NCBI GenBank assembly: GCA_002733705.1
Contig: NVWP01000046.1
Span: 1-36,244 of the forward strand
From: Henriciella sp.
GTDB taxonomy: Bacteria; Pseudomonadota; Alphaproteobacteria; Caulobacterales; Hyphomonadaceae
Direction: 5' to 3'
DNA length: 36,244 nt
Below, piece after piece: positions 23,752 through 32,613 of this stretch. Positions within the stretch are counted from its first letter, which is position 1, and the number at the start of each line of letters is the position of its first letter. The notes beneath the pieces were generated by a model that was not told where the DNA came from, made no database searches, and was given only the letters and a program-made list of their open reading frames with translations. Position numbers and translations under genes: made by a program.

Positions 23752-25698
23752 TTGATCTGTAAACTGATGATGTCAGTGCTTGCTGCAGCAAGCATCGCAT
23801 ATGCGAGCCACGCACAAAGAATTCAGCCGCCGGTTGAGACGTACGGACGCCTACCAAGCGTGATTGATGCGGAGATCTCGCCGGACGGAACAAAGGTCGC
23901 ATTTCTCAAACAAATCGGGGACGGACGGGAAGTCCAAGTCTACGATTTGGCAAACAGAACCTACACACACAGATTTGACGCAAGTCATCTTGAGACCAGA
24001 AACATTGAATTTGGTGACAGTGACCACGTCCTTCTTTTCGCGTCAGCGGCGGCGGGGCCAAAGCGGTCCTGGAACCGGCGCGCTGAACTGGACGCGGTCA
24101 TCGCGCTGAGTCTCAAGACCGAGAGGACGATCGGTCTTCTGTCTCGTGAAGATCGCATACTTCCCTATCAGCTTGATCTTGGGGATATTGTCGGACGTCT
24201 CGATAATGGGCAGCTGCTTATCCCCGCCTATGTCGGCAACAAGGGCGGCGCGATACGGCGCAACCTGCTGCGCGCCGACCCGGATTCCGGGCGTGGCTTC
24301 ACGCATGGGACTGGAGAATTCGACACACAGGAGTGGTATGTCGACCGTTCAGGCAGTCCGCTCGTTCGTGAGAAATACGACTTCAAGACCCACGACTTCG
24401 CGCTGGAAGTTCATCAGAATGGAAAATGGAAGAGCTTCTATTCCGAACGCGGCGCTGTGGAATATCCGCTGCTAACGGAGGCCGTTACCGAGAATGGGGA
24501 CGGTCTTTACTTCCGTGATTATCTGGAAAGGGCAGGCAGCTACGGTGATCTGTCGGTCATTCGATTTGACGGAAGTATCGAACGCGGTCTGCCAGGCGAT
24601 ATTGACCATATCCTGACAGACAAAAACCGACACGCGCTGGCTTTCCAATATGCGGGCGCTTCACCGACCTATCGTTTTGTCGATGACACGCTAGGCGAGA
24701 ACTACGGGACAGTGCGGACAAATCTTCCCGGTGCAACGATACTCATCTCCTCCTGGTCAGAGGACCGAACGCGCGTTCTCTATCGCGTCTTTGATGGCAC
24801 TCAGGTGGATTATCTGATGCTTTACGACAGCGAGACGGGAAAAGCGCTCAGGCTGGCCTCAGTGCGTGAGGACATTCCTGCAGAGGCGGTGGGGCGCGTC
24901 TACACTGTAAACTACCCGGCGGCAGACGGAACACAGCTCTCTGCGACCTTGACACTGCCGCCCGGCAAACCCCTTGAGGCAGGTCTAAAACTGCCAATGA
25001 TCGTGCAGCCGTTTGTAAGCGTCCTTGCTACGGACCATCAGGATTTCAACTGGCTCGGCCAGTTCTTCGCCAGCCGCGGCTATGTAGTCATGCAGCCAAG
25101 CATGCGCGGCAAGAGCATCTTCGGCGGCGCTTACATATCCGAGGAGGACGAAGACAGCCGGCAGGTCCAGCTTGAGGATATCGAAGCGGGCGTCCGGGCC
25201 ATGGTTGCTGACGGCATCGCCGATCCAGAACGCATTTGCGCCGTCGGGCTATCGGATGGCGGCTTCACCGCACTCATGAGTGTGGCTGCTTACCCCGACC
25301 TTTTTGCGTGTGCGGCCTCTTATGGCGCTGTGACCAATCTCGCCACACTGCTTCAGGACTATCAGAACCGTTATTTGGATGATCAGATAAATGCGGGTTG
25401 GCAACGACTTATAGGCTCGACTGACCGGCACGTTCTTGAGGCAGCTTCGCCTATGGGTAATCTGGATTCCATCGACGCGCCTCTCCTTCTCATTCACGGA
25501 GATGAGGATCTTACAGTGCCGCCCTCCCAAAGCAGGCGTATGACACAGGCGCTAGAGACTGCAGACAAGGCGGTGGAGCTGATCATCCTCGACAAGGGAG
25601 ACCACTGGCTATCGGAGAGCGAAACGCGGCTCGCTGCGTTGAAAGCGTTTTCGCGTTTTGTCGACAGGCATATCGGTGCTGGACAGCCCGCGCCCTGA
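23752..25698 (+). CDS. exported S9-family (prolyl oligopeptidase-like) peptidase
   Basis: A serine peptidase of 648 residues from TTG 23752. The start is uncertain: TTG 23683 and ATG 23767 are in frame; 23752 has GAGGG upstream and gives a signal peptide ending 'SIAYASHA'. An N-terminal beta-propeller (about residues 40-390, 'IDAEISPDGTKVAFLKQ') is followed by the alpha/beta-hydrolase domain with Ser501 in 'GLSDGGFTALM', Asp584 or 586 in 'HGDEDLTVPP' and His618 in 'KGDHWL'. It likely trims peptides in the periplasm. The codon choice (many AAA, ACA, AGA, CTT) is visibly unlike its neighbours, suggesting transfer. Confidence 0.88.
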   Translation: MICKLMMSVLAAASIAYASHAQRIQPPVETYGRLPSVIDAEISPDGTKVAFLKQIGDGREVQVYDLANRTYTHRFDASHLETRNIEFGDSDHVLLFASAAAGPKRSWNRRAELDAVIALSLKTERTIGLLSREDRILPYQLDLGDIVGRLDNGQLLIPAYVGNKGGAIRRNLLRADPDSGRGFTHGTGEFDTQEWYVDRSGSPLVREKYDFKTHDFALEVHQNGKWKSFYSERGAVEYPLLTEAVTENGDGLYFRDYLERAGSYGDLSVIRFDGSIERGLPGDIDHILTDKNRHALAFQYAGASPTYRFVDDTLGENYGTVRTNLPGATILISSWSEDRTRVLYRVFDGTQVDYLMLYDSETGKALRLASVREDIPAEAVGRVYTVNYPAADGTQLSATLTLPPGKPLEAGLKLPMIVQPFVSVLATDHQDFNWLGQFFASRGYVVMQPSMRGKSIFGGAYISEEDEDSRQVQLEDIEAGVRAMVADGIADPERICAVGLSDGGFTALMSVAAYPDLFACAASYGAVTNLATLLQDYQNRYLDDQINAGWQRLIGSTDRHVLEAASPMGNLDSIDAPLLLIHGDEDLTVPPSQSRRMTQALETADKAVELIILDKGDHWLSESETRLAALKAFSRFVDRHIGAGQPAP

Positions 25699-25716
25699 AA
25701 CCAGGGCGCGGGTTAA
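25687..25716. terminator. hairpin terminator between convergent genes
   Basis: CCCGCGCCCT (25687-25696) pairs perfectly with AGGGCGCGGG (25703-25712); loop GAAACC. The stem contains the stop codon of the S9 peptidase. The T tract after it is weak (TTAACAAGTTT), so efficiency is uncertain. Confidence 0.65.
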
Positions 25717-25733
25717 CAAGTTTCCGACCGCCT

Positions 25734-27167
25734 CTATTTCTTCAGGCGGCCTGAGACGAGCTTGCGGTATTTTTCGCCATAGGGTGGACGGGCAACAGCC
25801 ATGAGGTCGGCGCCGACCTGGGTGTAGACCGATTTGCGGTGGCTGAATTCGCGGAAGCCATCGACGCCGTGATAGCTGCCCATGCCGGACGGGCCGACAC
25901 CGCCAAACGGCAGGTCTTCCTGAGCGACATGGAAAATGACGTCGTTGACGGTGACGCCGCCAGAGGTCGTGTTGTTGAGCACATGCTCACGCTCATCGGC
26001 GTCCTGGCCGAAATAATAGAGACCGAGCGGGCGGGGGTGGGCGTTGATATAGTCGACGGCCTCCTGGGTGGAGCCATAGGATTTGATAGGCAGGATGGGG
26101 CCGAAAATCTCATCCTGCATGACCTTCATGTCGTCGGTCGGGTCGACGATGATGGTGGGCGCGATCTTGTGATGGGGCTGCTGGCTAAGGTCTTCGTCCT
26201 TGGGGTTAAGGTCGATCACCTCGGCGCCCTTCGCACGCGCGTCGTCCAGATAACCATTGAGGCGTTCAAAATGGCGCTGATTGATGACGGAGGTATAGTC
26301 GTCATTGTCCTTCACGCCGCTCGGGAACATGGTTTCGACCGACTTGGTGGCCGCCTGGATGAAGTCCTTCGTCTTGTCCCTGGGCACAAAGGCGTAATCC
26401 GGCGCGAGACAGATCTGGCCCGCGTTCAGTGTCTTGCCGGCCATGATGCGGTTGGCCGCCTTTTCGAGGTCTGCCGATTCGCCAAGGATGACGGGCGACT
26501 TGCCGCCAAGCTCCAGCGTCAGGGGGACGAGATTGTCCGCGGCAGCACGCATGACGTGATAAGCAATCGAGGTCGCGCCGGTGAAGAGAAGGTGATCAAA
26601 GGCGAGCTTGGAGAAGGCCGCGCCCACATCCGGCCCGCCGGTGACGACGGCGACTTCCTCTTCGGAATAATATTCAGCGAAGAGCTTCTTCATCAGCTCA
26701 GACGTCTGCTCGGTGAATTCCGACGGCTTGATCATGGTGCGGTTGCCGGCCGCAAAGACGCCTGCCAGCGGGGTGAAGGTGAGATTGACCGGGAAGTTCC
26801 AGGGACTGATCACGCCAATCACGCCCTTTGGCTGATAGTGGATGCGGGCCTTGGCGCCGAACAGGCCGAGCGGGAAATCAGTGGAGCGCTTCTCCGGCTT
26901 CATCCATTTCTTCACATGCTTTTTCGCGTGCTTCAGCGCGCCGATGGAGCCTGCAATGTCTGTGAAGTTCGACTGATCCTTGGAGCGGTGTCCGAAATCC
27001 TCGCGCATCGCCTCATTGAGGGCGTCGCCATGCGTGGCGAGGAGGTCAATCGAGCGGTCGAGCCAGTCGATCCGCTTTTCGACCGACGGGATGCCGTCGC
27101 GCAGATGCGCGGCTTTCTGTTTTGCGAGGATCGTTCCGAGTTCGCCTGCGCCGCCTTCTAGTGCCAT
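25734..27167 (-). CDS. aldehyde dehydrogenase (coniferyl-aldehyde-dehydrogenase type)
   Basis: A 477-residue class 3-type ALDH. Asn124 in 'SPWNFPVNL', general base Glu219 in 'TLELGGKSP' and nucleophile Cys253 in 'NAGQICLAPDYAFV'. The ending 'YGEKYRKLVSGRLKK' and 'SYHGVDGFREFSHRKSVY' are as in class 3 and coniferyl aldehyde enzymes. It oxidises aldehydes to acids with NAD(P). Substrate is likely an aromatic or medium-chain aliphatic aldehyde. It is divergent from the enoyl-CoA hydratase with 142 bases between, and may act with the acyl-CoA genes that follow. Confidence 0.95.
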   Translation of the reverse strand: MALEGGAGELGTILAKQKAAHLRDGIPSVEKRIDWLDRSIDLLATHGDALNEAMREDFGHRSKDQSNFTDIAGSIGALKHAKKHVKKWMKPEKRSTDFPLGLFGAKARIHYQPKGVIGVISPWNFPVNLTFTPLAGVFAAGNRTMIKPSEFTEQTSELMKKLFAEYYSEEEVAVVTGGPDVGAAFSKLAFDHLLFTGATSIAYHVMRAAADNLVPLTLELGGKSPVILGESADLEKAANRIMAGKTLNAGQICLAPDYAFVPRDKTKDFIQAATKSVETMFPSGVKDNDDYTSVINQRHFERLNGYLDDARAKGAEVIDLNPKDEDLSQQPHHKIAPTIIVDPTDDMKVMQDEIFGPILPIKSYGSTQEAVDYINAHPRPLGLYYFGQDADEREHVLNNTTSGGVTVNDVIFHVAQEDLPFGGVGPSGMGSYHGVDGFREFSHRKSVYTQVGADLMAVARPPYGEKYRKLVSGRLKK

Positions 27168-27309
27168 GATAGCCTGCTCCTGATTTCCAGCTTTGGCTTC
27201 AGTGTACTGGAATTGCGCGTCTTTCCAAAGATTGCCCCGGCGTCACGGTTTTGGAGCCCCTGAGAGCGCGCTACAGTCGGCGTCAAATCTAACAAGAGGA
27301 AGAGCTGCG

Positions 27310-28098
27310 ATGAGCTTTCAGAAGATCACCTACGAGGTCCAGGACGATATCGCGATCATCGCGTTCAACGATCCGAAGACCATGAATGCTGCCGGGGTCG
27401 ACACGGTGGATGAGATGAGCCTCGCGCTCGAAAAGGCAGGCGATGAAGCCCGCTGCACGATCATCACCGGCAATGGCCGGGGCTTCTGCTCCGGCGCGAA
27501 TTTGTCGGGCAATATGGGCGGCGGCAAATCCGAGCGCAAACCCGATGCAGGCCGTGAGCTCGACCGGCTCTACAATCCGTTTATCAAGGCGATCCGGACC
27601 CATCCGCATCCGGTCATCACTGCGGTGAATGGCGCTGCGGCAGGTGTCGGCTGCTCCATCGCTCTGGCGGGTGATTTCATTGTGGCCGCCGAAAGCGCCT
27701 ATTTCCTTCAGGCATTCCGCCGCATCGGCCTGGTGCCGGATGGCGGATCGACCTATCTGCTGACCCGCGCGATCGGCCGGGCCCGCGCGATGGAAATGAC
27801 GCTGTTCGGTGAGAAGATCCCAGCCGCGCAAGCTCTGGACTGGGGCCTCGTCAACCGCGTCGTGGCCGATGACCAGCTGCTGGATGAAGCAAAAGCCTAC
27901 GCGAAGAAACTGGCCGACGGACCGACGACCGCGCTGTCGCTGATCCGCGATCTTGTCTGGCAGGCGGAAGACAATGACTTCGACAACCAGCTGCAGGCAG
28001 AGCGTTTTGCCCAGCGCACGGCTGGCCGCTCGCCGGACTTTGCCGAAGGCGTGAAGGCCTTCCTCGAGAAGCGCCCGGCTGACTTCAAGAAGGTCTAG
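27310..28098 (+). CDS. enoyl-CoA hydratase/isomerase family protein
   Basis: A 262-residue crotonase-fold enzyme. Oxyanion-hole stretches are 'CSGANLSG' (60-67) and 'NGAAAGVGCSIAL' (107-119). 'LVPDGGSTYLL' (141-151) carries Asp144 where PaaG-like isomerases have their catalytic acid, rather than the Glu of classical hydratases. The protein may therefore be a PaaG-type isomerase or a hydratase with altered acid. Start MSFQKITYE at 27310 follows AAGAGGAAGAG. It is a single plus-strand gene amid minus-strand acyl-CoA genes. Confidence 0.93.
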   Translation: MSFQKITYEVQDDIAIIAFNDPKTMNAAGVDTVDEMSLALEKAGDEARCTIITGNGRGFCSGANLSGNMGGGKSERKPDAGRELDRLYNPFIKAIRTHPHPVITAVNGAAAGVGCSIALAGDFIVAAESAYFLQAFRRIGLVPDGGSTYLLTRAIGRARAMEMTLFGEKIPAAQALDWGLVNRVVADDQLLDEAKAYAKKLADGPTTALSLIRDLVWQAEDNDFDNQLQAERFAQRTAGRSPDFAEGVKAFLEKRPADFKKV

Positions 28099-28104
28099 GC
28101 CAGC

Positions 28105-28383
28105 CTATTCCGTATCCGGAAGACCGAGCCGGTAGACACCCTTGAAATCATGGGGGTCTACCGGCTTTCCCTTTCTGTAGATCGCAATTTGACCGGCATC
28201 GGCGAGCTTGACCGCGCGGACACGGATTTCGCCCATCAGCTGCTGCCAGTTCTCTTTCCGCTTGGCGCGGGCCACTTCGGACGGGCAGACCGTCTTGTCT
28301 GCGCCGCGTTCCTCCGTGAGCTCAAGGATCAGCTCATCCAGGCTGGCCTTCTGCCGGCGTCTGGCGTCTTCCTCGCTCACCAT
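28105..28383 (-). CDS. DUF3253 protein
   Basis: A 92-residue protein. 'DKTVCPSEVARAKRKENWQQLMGEIRVRAVKLADAGQIAIYRKGKPVDP' (29-77) matches DUF3253, a small winged-helix-like family with no known role. It overlaps the serine hydrolase upstream by 7 bases (translation coupling). Its stop is 6 bases from the stop of the convergent enoyl-CoA hydratase. Confidence 0.85.
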   Translation of the reverse strand: MVSEEDARRRQKASLDELILELTEERGADKTVCPSEVARAKRKENWQQLMGEIRVRAVKLADAGQIAIYRKGKPVDPHDFKGVYRLGLPDTE

Positions 28384-29615
28384 TCTATCGCGGCATAGGC
28401 GAGCTGCTGGAATTGCGGGCGCAGCGGATAACAGCCGGACGGGATCATCTGTGTCGCCTGGATGGCAATCATCTCTTCCTCATAGTCGATCCAGAAGAAG
28501 GTGTTGGCGAGTCCGCCCCAGCTGAACGTGCCGACAGAGCCCGGCTGAATCGTATCGGCGACGTTGACGATCGTGCTGCCGCCAAGGCCGAAGCCATTGC
28601 CTTCCATCCGCGCCTCGGAAAAGGTCTTGTCGCCCATCTGGCGGATGGTGCGGTTTTCCGGCAGATGGTTGAGCCGCATGAACTCAACCGTCTTGGGACT
28701 GAGCAGGCGTGTGCCGTTGAGCGCGCCGCCATGCAGCAGCATCAGACAGAAATTATGATAGTCCCGCAGCGTCGAGACCAGACCGCCGCCAGCATTGAGA
28801 AGCGGCGGCTGGGCGCGATACGCCTTCGACTCCGCGCCCTTGCCATCGCTTTGCGAAACCTTTCCCGTCTCAGGATCGCGCGAATAGCAGGCCATCAGGC
28901 GCGGGAGCTTTTCCTCCGGCACAAAGAAATCGGTATCCACCATATTCAGCGGACCGAATATCCGTTCACGGAAGAACTGATCCAGAGACTGCCCGGAGGC
29001 AACTTCAACGATGCGGCCGAGGACATCCGTCGAATGGCTGTAATTCCAGCGCGTCCCCGGTGAGAAGAGAAGCGGCAGCTTTGCCAGACGCTTGCACATT
29101 TCTTCCAGCGTTTCGTCGGGGCGGCCGATTTTCTCACGCCGGTAGAGGGCATCGACCTCATGCTGCATGAGGAAGCCATAGGTGAGGCCCGAAGTGTGCG
29201 TGAAGAGGTCACGCACCTCCATCGGCCGCAGCGGCTTGCGGGTCTCATAATTGTCCAGCGTGCCTTTGACCCACATCTCCGTATCCGCAAATTCCGGGAT
29301 GTAGTGATGCACGGGATGATCGAGCCGCAGCTTCGATTCCTCAAACAGCATCATTGCGGCAACCGACGTGATCGGCTTGGTCATGGAATAGATGCGGAAG
29401 ATCGTGTCCGGCCCGATCGGATCTCCGCCGCCAAGTTCATCCCGCCCGCGATAGGCTTCATGCACGATCTGCCCGTTACGGGAGACGAGCGTCGCCATAC
29501 AGGGCAGCTTGCCGGTGTCGAGATAGTTGTCGGCGAAGAATTCCGGAATCCGGTTCAGCCGCTCTTCATTGAGCCCGACATCGGACGCTTGGATCCCGTC
29601 TTCATTTGGTGTCAT
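28377..29615 (-). CDS. class C beta-lactamase-fold serine hydrolase (esterase EstB-like)
   Basis: A 412-residue enzyme without a signal peptide. The Ser-x-x-Lys motif is Ser77-Lys80 ('FRIYSMTKPITS'), the Tyr is Tyr192 in 'WNYSHSTDVLG', and 'SWGGLANT' (near the end) stands where the KTG box sits. Lack of a signal peptide and the WGG box point to a cytoplasmic esterase/transesterase rather than a beta-lactamase. It is probably co-transcribed with the acyl-CoA dehydrogenase 48 bases upstream and the DUF3253 gene downstream (7-base overlap). Confidence 0.92.
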   Translation of the reverse strand: MTPNEDGIQASDVGLNEERLNRIPEFFADNYLDTGKLPCMATLVSRNGQIVHEAYRGRDELGGGDPIGPDTIFRIYSMTKPITSVAAMMLFEESKLRLDHPVHHYIPEFADTEMWVKGTLDNYETRKPLRPMEVRDLFTHTSGLTYGFLMQHEVDALYRREKIGRPDETLEEMCKRLAKLPLLFSPGTRWNYSHSTDVLGRIVEVASGQSLDQFFRERIFGPLNMVDTDFFVPEEKLPRLMACYSRDPETGKVSQSDGKGAESKAYRAQPPLLNAGGGLVSTLRDYHNFCLMLLHGGALNGTRLLSPKTVEFMRLNHLPENRTIRQMGDKTFSEARMEGNGFGLGGSTIVNVADTIQPGSVGTFSWGGLANTFFWIDYEEEMIAIQATQMIPSGCYPLRPQFQQLAYAAIEW

Positions 29616-29663
29616 ATGCGTTTCAATCCTCTTTGGCCGGGCGACGGCCTTGTCTTTGAAAAT

Positions 29664-30824
29664 CTAGAGCTGGTCGGCCTTGGCCGCCTTCATGAGTTCG
29701 CGCGCGATCACGATCTGCTGGATCTGCGAGGTGCCCTCATAGAGACGGAAGAGGCGCACATCGCGGTAGAAGCGCTCAATACCGTAATCGGTGATGTAGC
29801 CTGCCCCGCCGAACACCTGCACGGCGCGGTCAGCGACCCGCCCCGTTGCCTCACAGGCAAAGAGCTTGGTCGAGGAGGCCAGCATGGTGACGTTCTCCCC
29901 GGCATCGCGGCGGCGGGCCGCGTCGAGGATCATCGAGCGGGCGGCATAGGTTTCGGCCTGGCTGTCGGCCATCATCGCCTGGATGAGCTGATGCTGGGCA
30001 ATCGGCTTGCCGAACTGCTCACGCTCCATCGCATAATTGACCATTTCCTTGATCAGGCGCTCGGAGGCGCCCGTCGACACGGCGGAAATGTGAAGGCGGC
30101 CCTTGTCCAGCACGCTCATCGCGACCTTGAAGCCCTCGCCCTCCTTGCCGATCATGTTCTCAGCAGGGACCTTCACGTCTTCAAAGATGACGTCGCAGGC
30201 ATGTGCGCCCTGCTGGCCCATCTTCTTTTCCGGCTTGCCGACCGTGATGCCGGGCGTGTCGCGATCAACGATGAACGCAGAGACGCCCTTGGCGCCGGGC
30301 GTGTCCGGGTCTGTCCGCGCCATGACGGTGAAGACCTGCGCCTTGTTGGCATTGGTGATGTAACGTTTGGCGCCGTTGAGAACGTAATGATCGCCGTCGC
30401 GGATCGCCTTGGTGCGCAGGCTGGCTGCGTCGGACCCGGCTTCCGGCTCTGTCAGGGCGAAGCTGGAAATATACTCCCCCGCCGCGATGCCCGGCAGCCA
30501 TTTCTGTTTCTGCTCCTCTGTACCGAAGAGGACGAGCGCCTGGCTGCCGATACCGATATTCGTGCCGGCGACTGAGCGGAAGGCCGGCGATGTGCGGCCA
30601 AGCTCCAGCGCGACGAGGCATTCGGTCTCCATGTCGAGGCCGAGACCGCCATATTCTTCCGGCACAGCCAGACCGAACAGGCCAAGCTGTTTCATCTCAT
30701 CCACGACATCCTGTGGGACTTCATCGGTCTCTGCGACCTGGCCCTCAATCGGGATGCATTTCTCATTCACGAAGCGGCGCACCTGATCGATCAGCGCCTG
30801 GCGGATTTCGGCGTCAAAGGCCAT
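29664..30824 (-). CDS. acyl-CoA dehydrogenase 1
   Basis: A 386-residue FAD enzyme. Start MAFDAEIRQALID at 30824 is chosen because GGGAGAAG precedes it. It has 'FALTEPEAGSDAASLRTKA' (FAD/substrate site), 'GFKVAMSVLDKGRLHISAVSTG', and the catalytic base Glu363 in 'LYEGTSQIQQIVIARELM'. It removes hydrogen from the alpha-beta carbons of acyl-CoA, passing electrons to ETF. It is upstream of the serine hydrolase on the same strand. Substrate length is unknown. Confidence 0.96.
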   Translation of the reverse strand: MAFDAEIRQALIDQVRRFVNEKCIPIEGQVAETDEVPQDVVDEMKQLGLFGLAVPEEYGGLGLDMETECLVALELGRTSPAFRSVAGTNIGIGSQALVLFGTEEQKQKWLPGIAAGEYISSFALTEPEAGSDAASLRTKAIRDGDHYVLNGAKRYITNANKAQVFTVMARTDPDTPGAKGVSAFIVDRDTPGITVGKPEKKMGQQGAHACDVIFEDVKVPAENMIGKEGEGFKVAMSVLDKGRLHISAVSTGASERLIKEMVNYAMEREQFGKPIAQHQLIQAMMADSQAETYAARSMILDAARRRDAGENVTMLASSTKLFACEATGRVADRAVQVFGGAGYITDYGIERFYRDVRLFRLYEGTSQIQQIVIARELMKAAKADQL

Positions 30825-30953
30825 GTTTCTTCTCCCGTCCGGTTTCCTGTTCAACATATGCTTTGAGGGGCAATCTGTCGAAGGGCAAGGGGCGTGTCCC
30901 TTGGCAGCAGCGCACGCCAGTGTTTAGGAGGGGGAAAAGAGACGGAGGAAAAC

Positions 30954-31391
30954 ATGGTTGCAGGCGAAGTGTGCGAAAGCGGTGAGTTCAAGGGCTGGTC
31001 AACCTGGCCGGATGAGCCGTTCGAGCACGATACGGCAGGTCCGTTCTATTTCCGTGTCGATGAGAAGGGCCCCGTGGCCGCCTTCCGCGCCGCACGCAAG
31101 CATATGAACAAGGGCGGCGTCGTGCATGGCGGCTGCCTGATGGCCTTCGCCGACTTTTCCCTGTTCGCCATCGCCCATGAACAGCTTGAGGGCGAATATG
31201 GCGTCACCGTCGCCTTCAATTCCGAATTCCTCTCCGGCCCGGCCGAAGGCGCCTATATCGAGGCGCGCGGCGAGGTGCTGCGCTCTGGCCGCAACCTCAC
31301 CTTTGTGCGCGGGCTAATCACAGGCGACGGCAAGGCGTGCCTGAATTTCTCAGGCACGATCATGCGCAGGCCGCTGAAGAAAGATCAGTAG
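30954..31391 (+). CDS. PaaI-family hotdog thioesterase
   Basis: A 145-residue hotdog-fold protein. 'NKGGVVHGGCLMAFADFSLFAIAHEQ' (about 51-76) holds the HGG motif with the active-site Asp, and 'VTVAFNSEFLSGPAEG' is the second strand block. It probably cleaves an acyl-CoA, such as an intermediate from the neighbouring dehydrogenases. Start at 30954 follows GGAGG. It ends 7 bases inside the convergent acyl-CoA dehydrogenase 2. Confidence 0.9.
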   Translation: MVAGEVCESGEFKGWSTWPDEPFEHDTAGPFYFRVDEKGPVAAFRAARKHMNKGGVVHGGCLMAFADFSLFAIAHEQLEGEYGVTVAFNSEFLSGPAEGAYIEARGEVLRSGRNLTFVRGLITGDGKACLNFSGTIMRRPLKKDQ

Positions 31392-32557
31392 CTTTTCGGC
31401 AGGCCGAGCACGCGTTCGGAGATGAAGTTCAGGATCATCTCACGGCTGACCGGCGCAATGCGGGCGAGCATGGCTTCGCGCATGTAGCGCTCGACATGAT
31501 ACTCCTTGGCATAGCCCATGCCGCCATGGCTGAGCACCGAGGTCTCGCACGCCTTGAAGCCGGCTTCGGTGCCAAGCAGCTTGGCCGCGTTTGCCTCAGC
31601 GCCGCAGTCGACACCCTGATCGTAAAGACCGGCGGCCTTGTAGGCGAGAAGTTCAGCGGCTTTCAGCTCTGCCCAGCGCATGGCGAGCGGGTGCTGGATG
31701 CCCTGATTCTGGCCGATGGGCCGGCCGAAGACGACGCGTTCCTTGGCATAGGTGGTCGCACGTTCCAGCGCCGCGAAGCCGAGACCGATCGATTCGACAG
31801 CGAAGAGAACGCGTTCCGGATTGAGGCCCTGAATGAGGTATTTGAAGCCCTGCCCTTCTTCACCGATCAGATGCTCCTTGGGTACTTCGAGGCCATCGAT
31901 ATAGAGCATGTTACTCTCGACGGCCTTGCGCCCCATCTTCGGGATCGGCTTGGCGTCGATCTTGTCACGATTGAAATCGGTATAGAAAAGCGACAGGCCG
32001 AGATAGGGTTTGGAGGCCTTATCCTTGGGCGTTGTGCGGGCAATGATGAGGATCTTGTCGGCGCGCTGGGCGCCGGTCGTCCAGATCTTGCGGCCATTGA
32101 TCGTATAGCCGGAATTGGTGCGCTCTGCCTTCGTCTCCAGACTGGAGGTGTCGAGGCCCGAATTGGGCTCTGTCACGGCAAAACACATCTTCTCCTCACC
32201 GGAGATGATGCGGGGCAGGTTTTCCTGCTTCTGTTCGGTCGTGCCGAATTTTTCCAGCGGCTTGGGACCGAAAATATTGAGGTGGATGGCCGAGGCGCCC
32301 GAGAAGCCGGCGCCAGAGCGCGTCACGGCCTGCATGACAATGGCCGCTTCGGTGAGGCCGAGGCCCGCGCCGCCATATTCTTCGGGAAAGGCAACGCCGA
32401 GCCAGCCGCCAGCCGCCATGGCATCGCAGAATTCTTCAGGCCAGTCGCCGGTCTCGTCGGTCTTTGCCCAATAGTCTTCGCCGAACTGGCTCGCCGTCTT
32501 CTCGACGGCGTCCTTGATGGCAAGCTGGTCTTCCGTCATCTCACCGATGGAATGCAT
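31385..32557 (-). CDS. acyl-CoA dehydrogenase 2
   Basis: A 390-residue FAD enzyme with 'CFAVTEPNSGLDTSSLETKAER' and 'KIWTTGAQRADKILIIARTT'. Unlike dehydrogenase 1 it lacks the 'YEGT' Glu near the end; that region reads 'EAMLARIAPVSREMILNFISERVLGLPKSY'. The catalytic base must sit elsewhere, as in the isovaleryl-CoA type where it is on an earlier helix. The 'LGLPKSY' ending is shared by a group of branched-chain or terpenoid acyl-CoA dehydrogenases. Substrate unknown. AGGAGG lies ahead of the start. Confidence 0.95.
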   Translation of the reverse strand: MHSIGEMTEDQLAIKDAVEKTASQFGEDYWAKTDETGDWPEEFCDAMAAGGWLGVAFPEEYGGAGLGLTEAAIVMQAVTRSGAGFSGASAIHLNIFGPKPLEKFGTTEQKQENLPRIISGEEKMCFAVTEPNSGLDTSSLETKAERTNSGYTINGRKIWTTGAQRADKILIIARTTPKDKASKPYLGLSLFYTDFNRDKIDAKPIPKMGRKAVESNMLYIDGLEVPKEHLIGEEGQGFKYLIQGLNPERVLFAVESIGLGFAALERATTYAKERVVFGRPIGQNQGIQHPLAMRWAELKAAELLAYKAAGLYDQGVDCGAEANAAKLLGTEAGFKACETSVLSHGGMGYAKEYHVERYMREAMLARIAPVSREMILNFISERVLGLPKSY

Positions 32558-32613
32558 GTTTTTTCCTCCTCGAACCGGCCTTTCTAATCACGGCGCGGCG
32601 CCTGAAACCAGTG

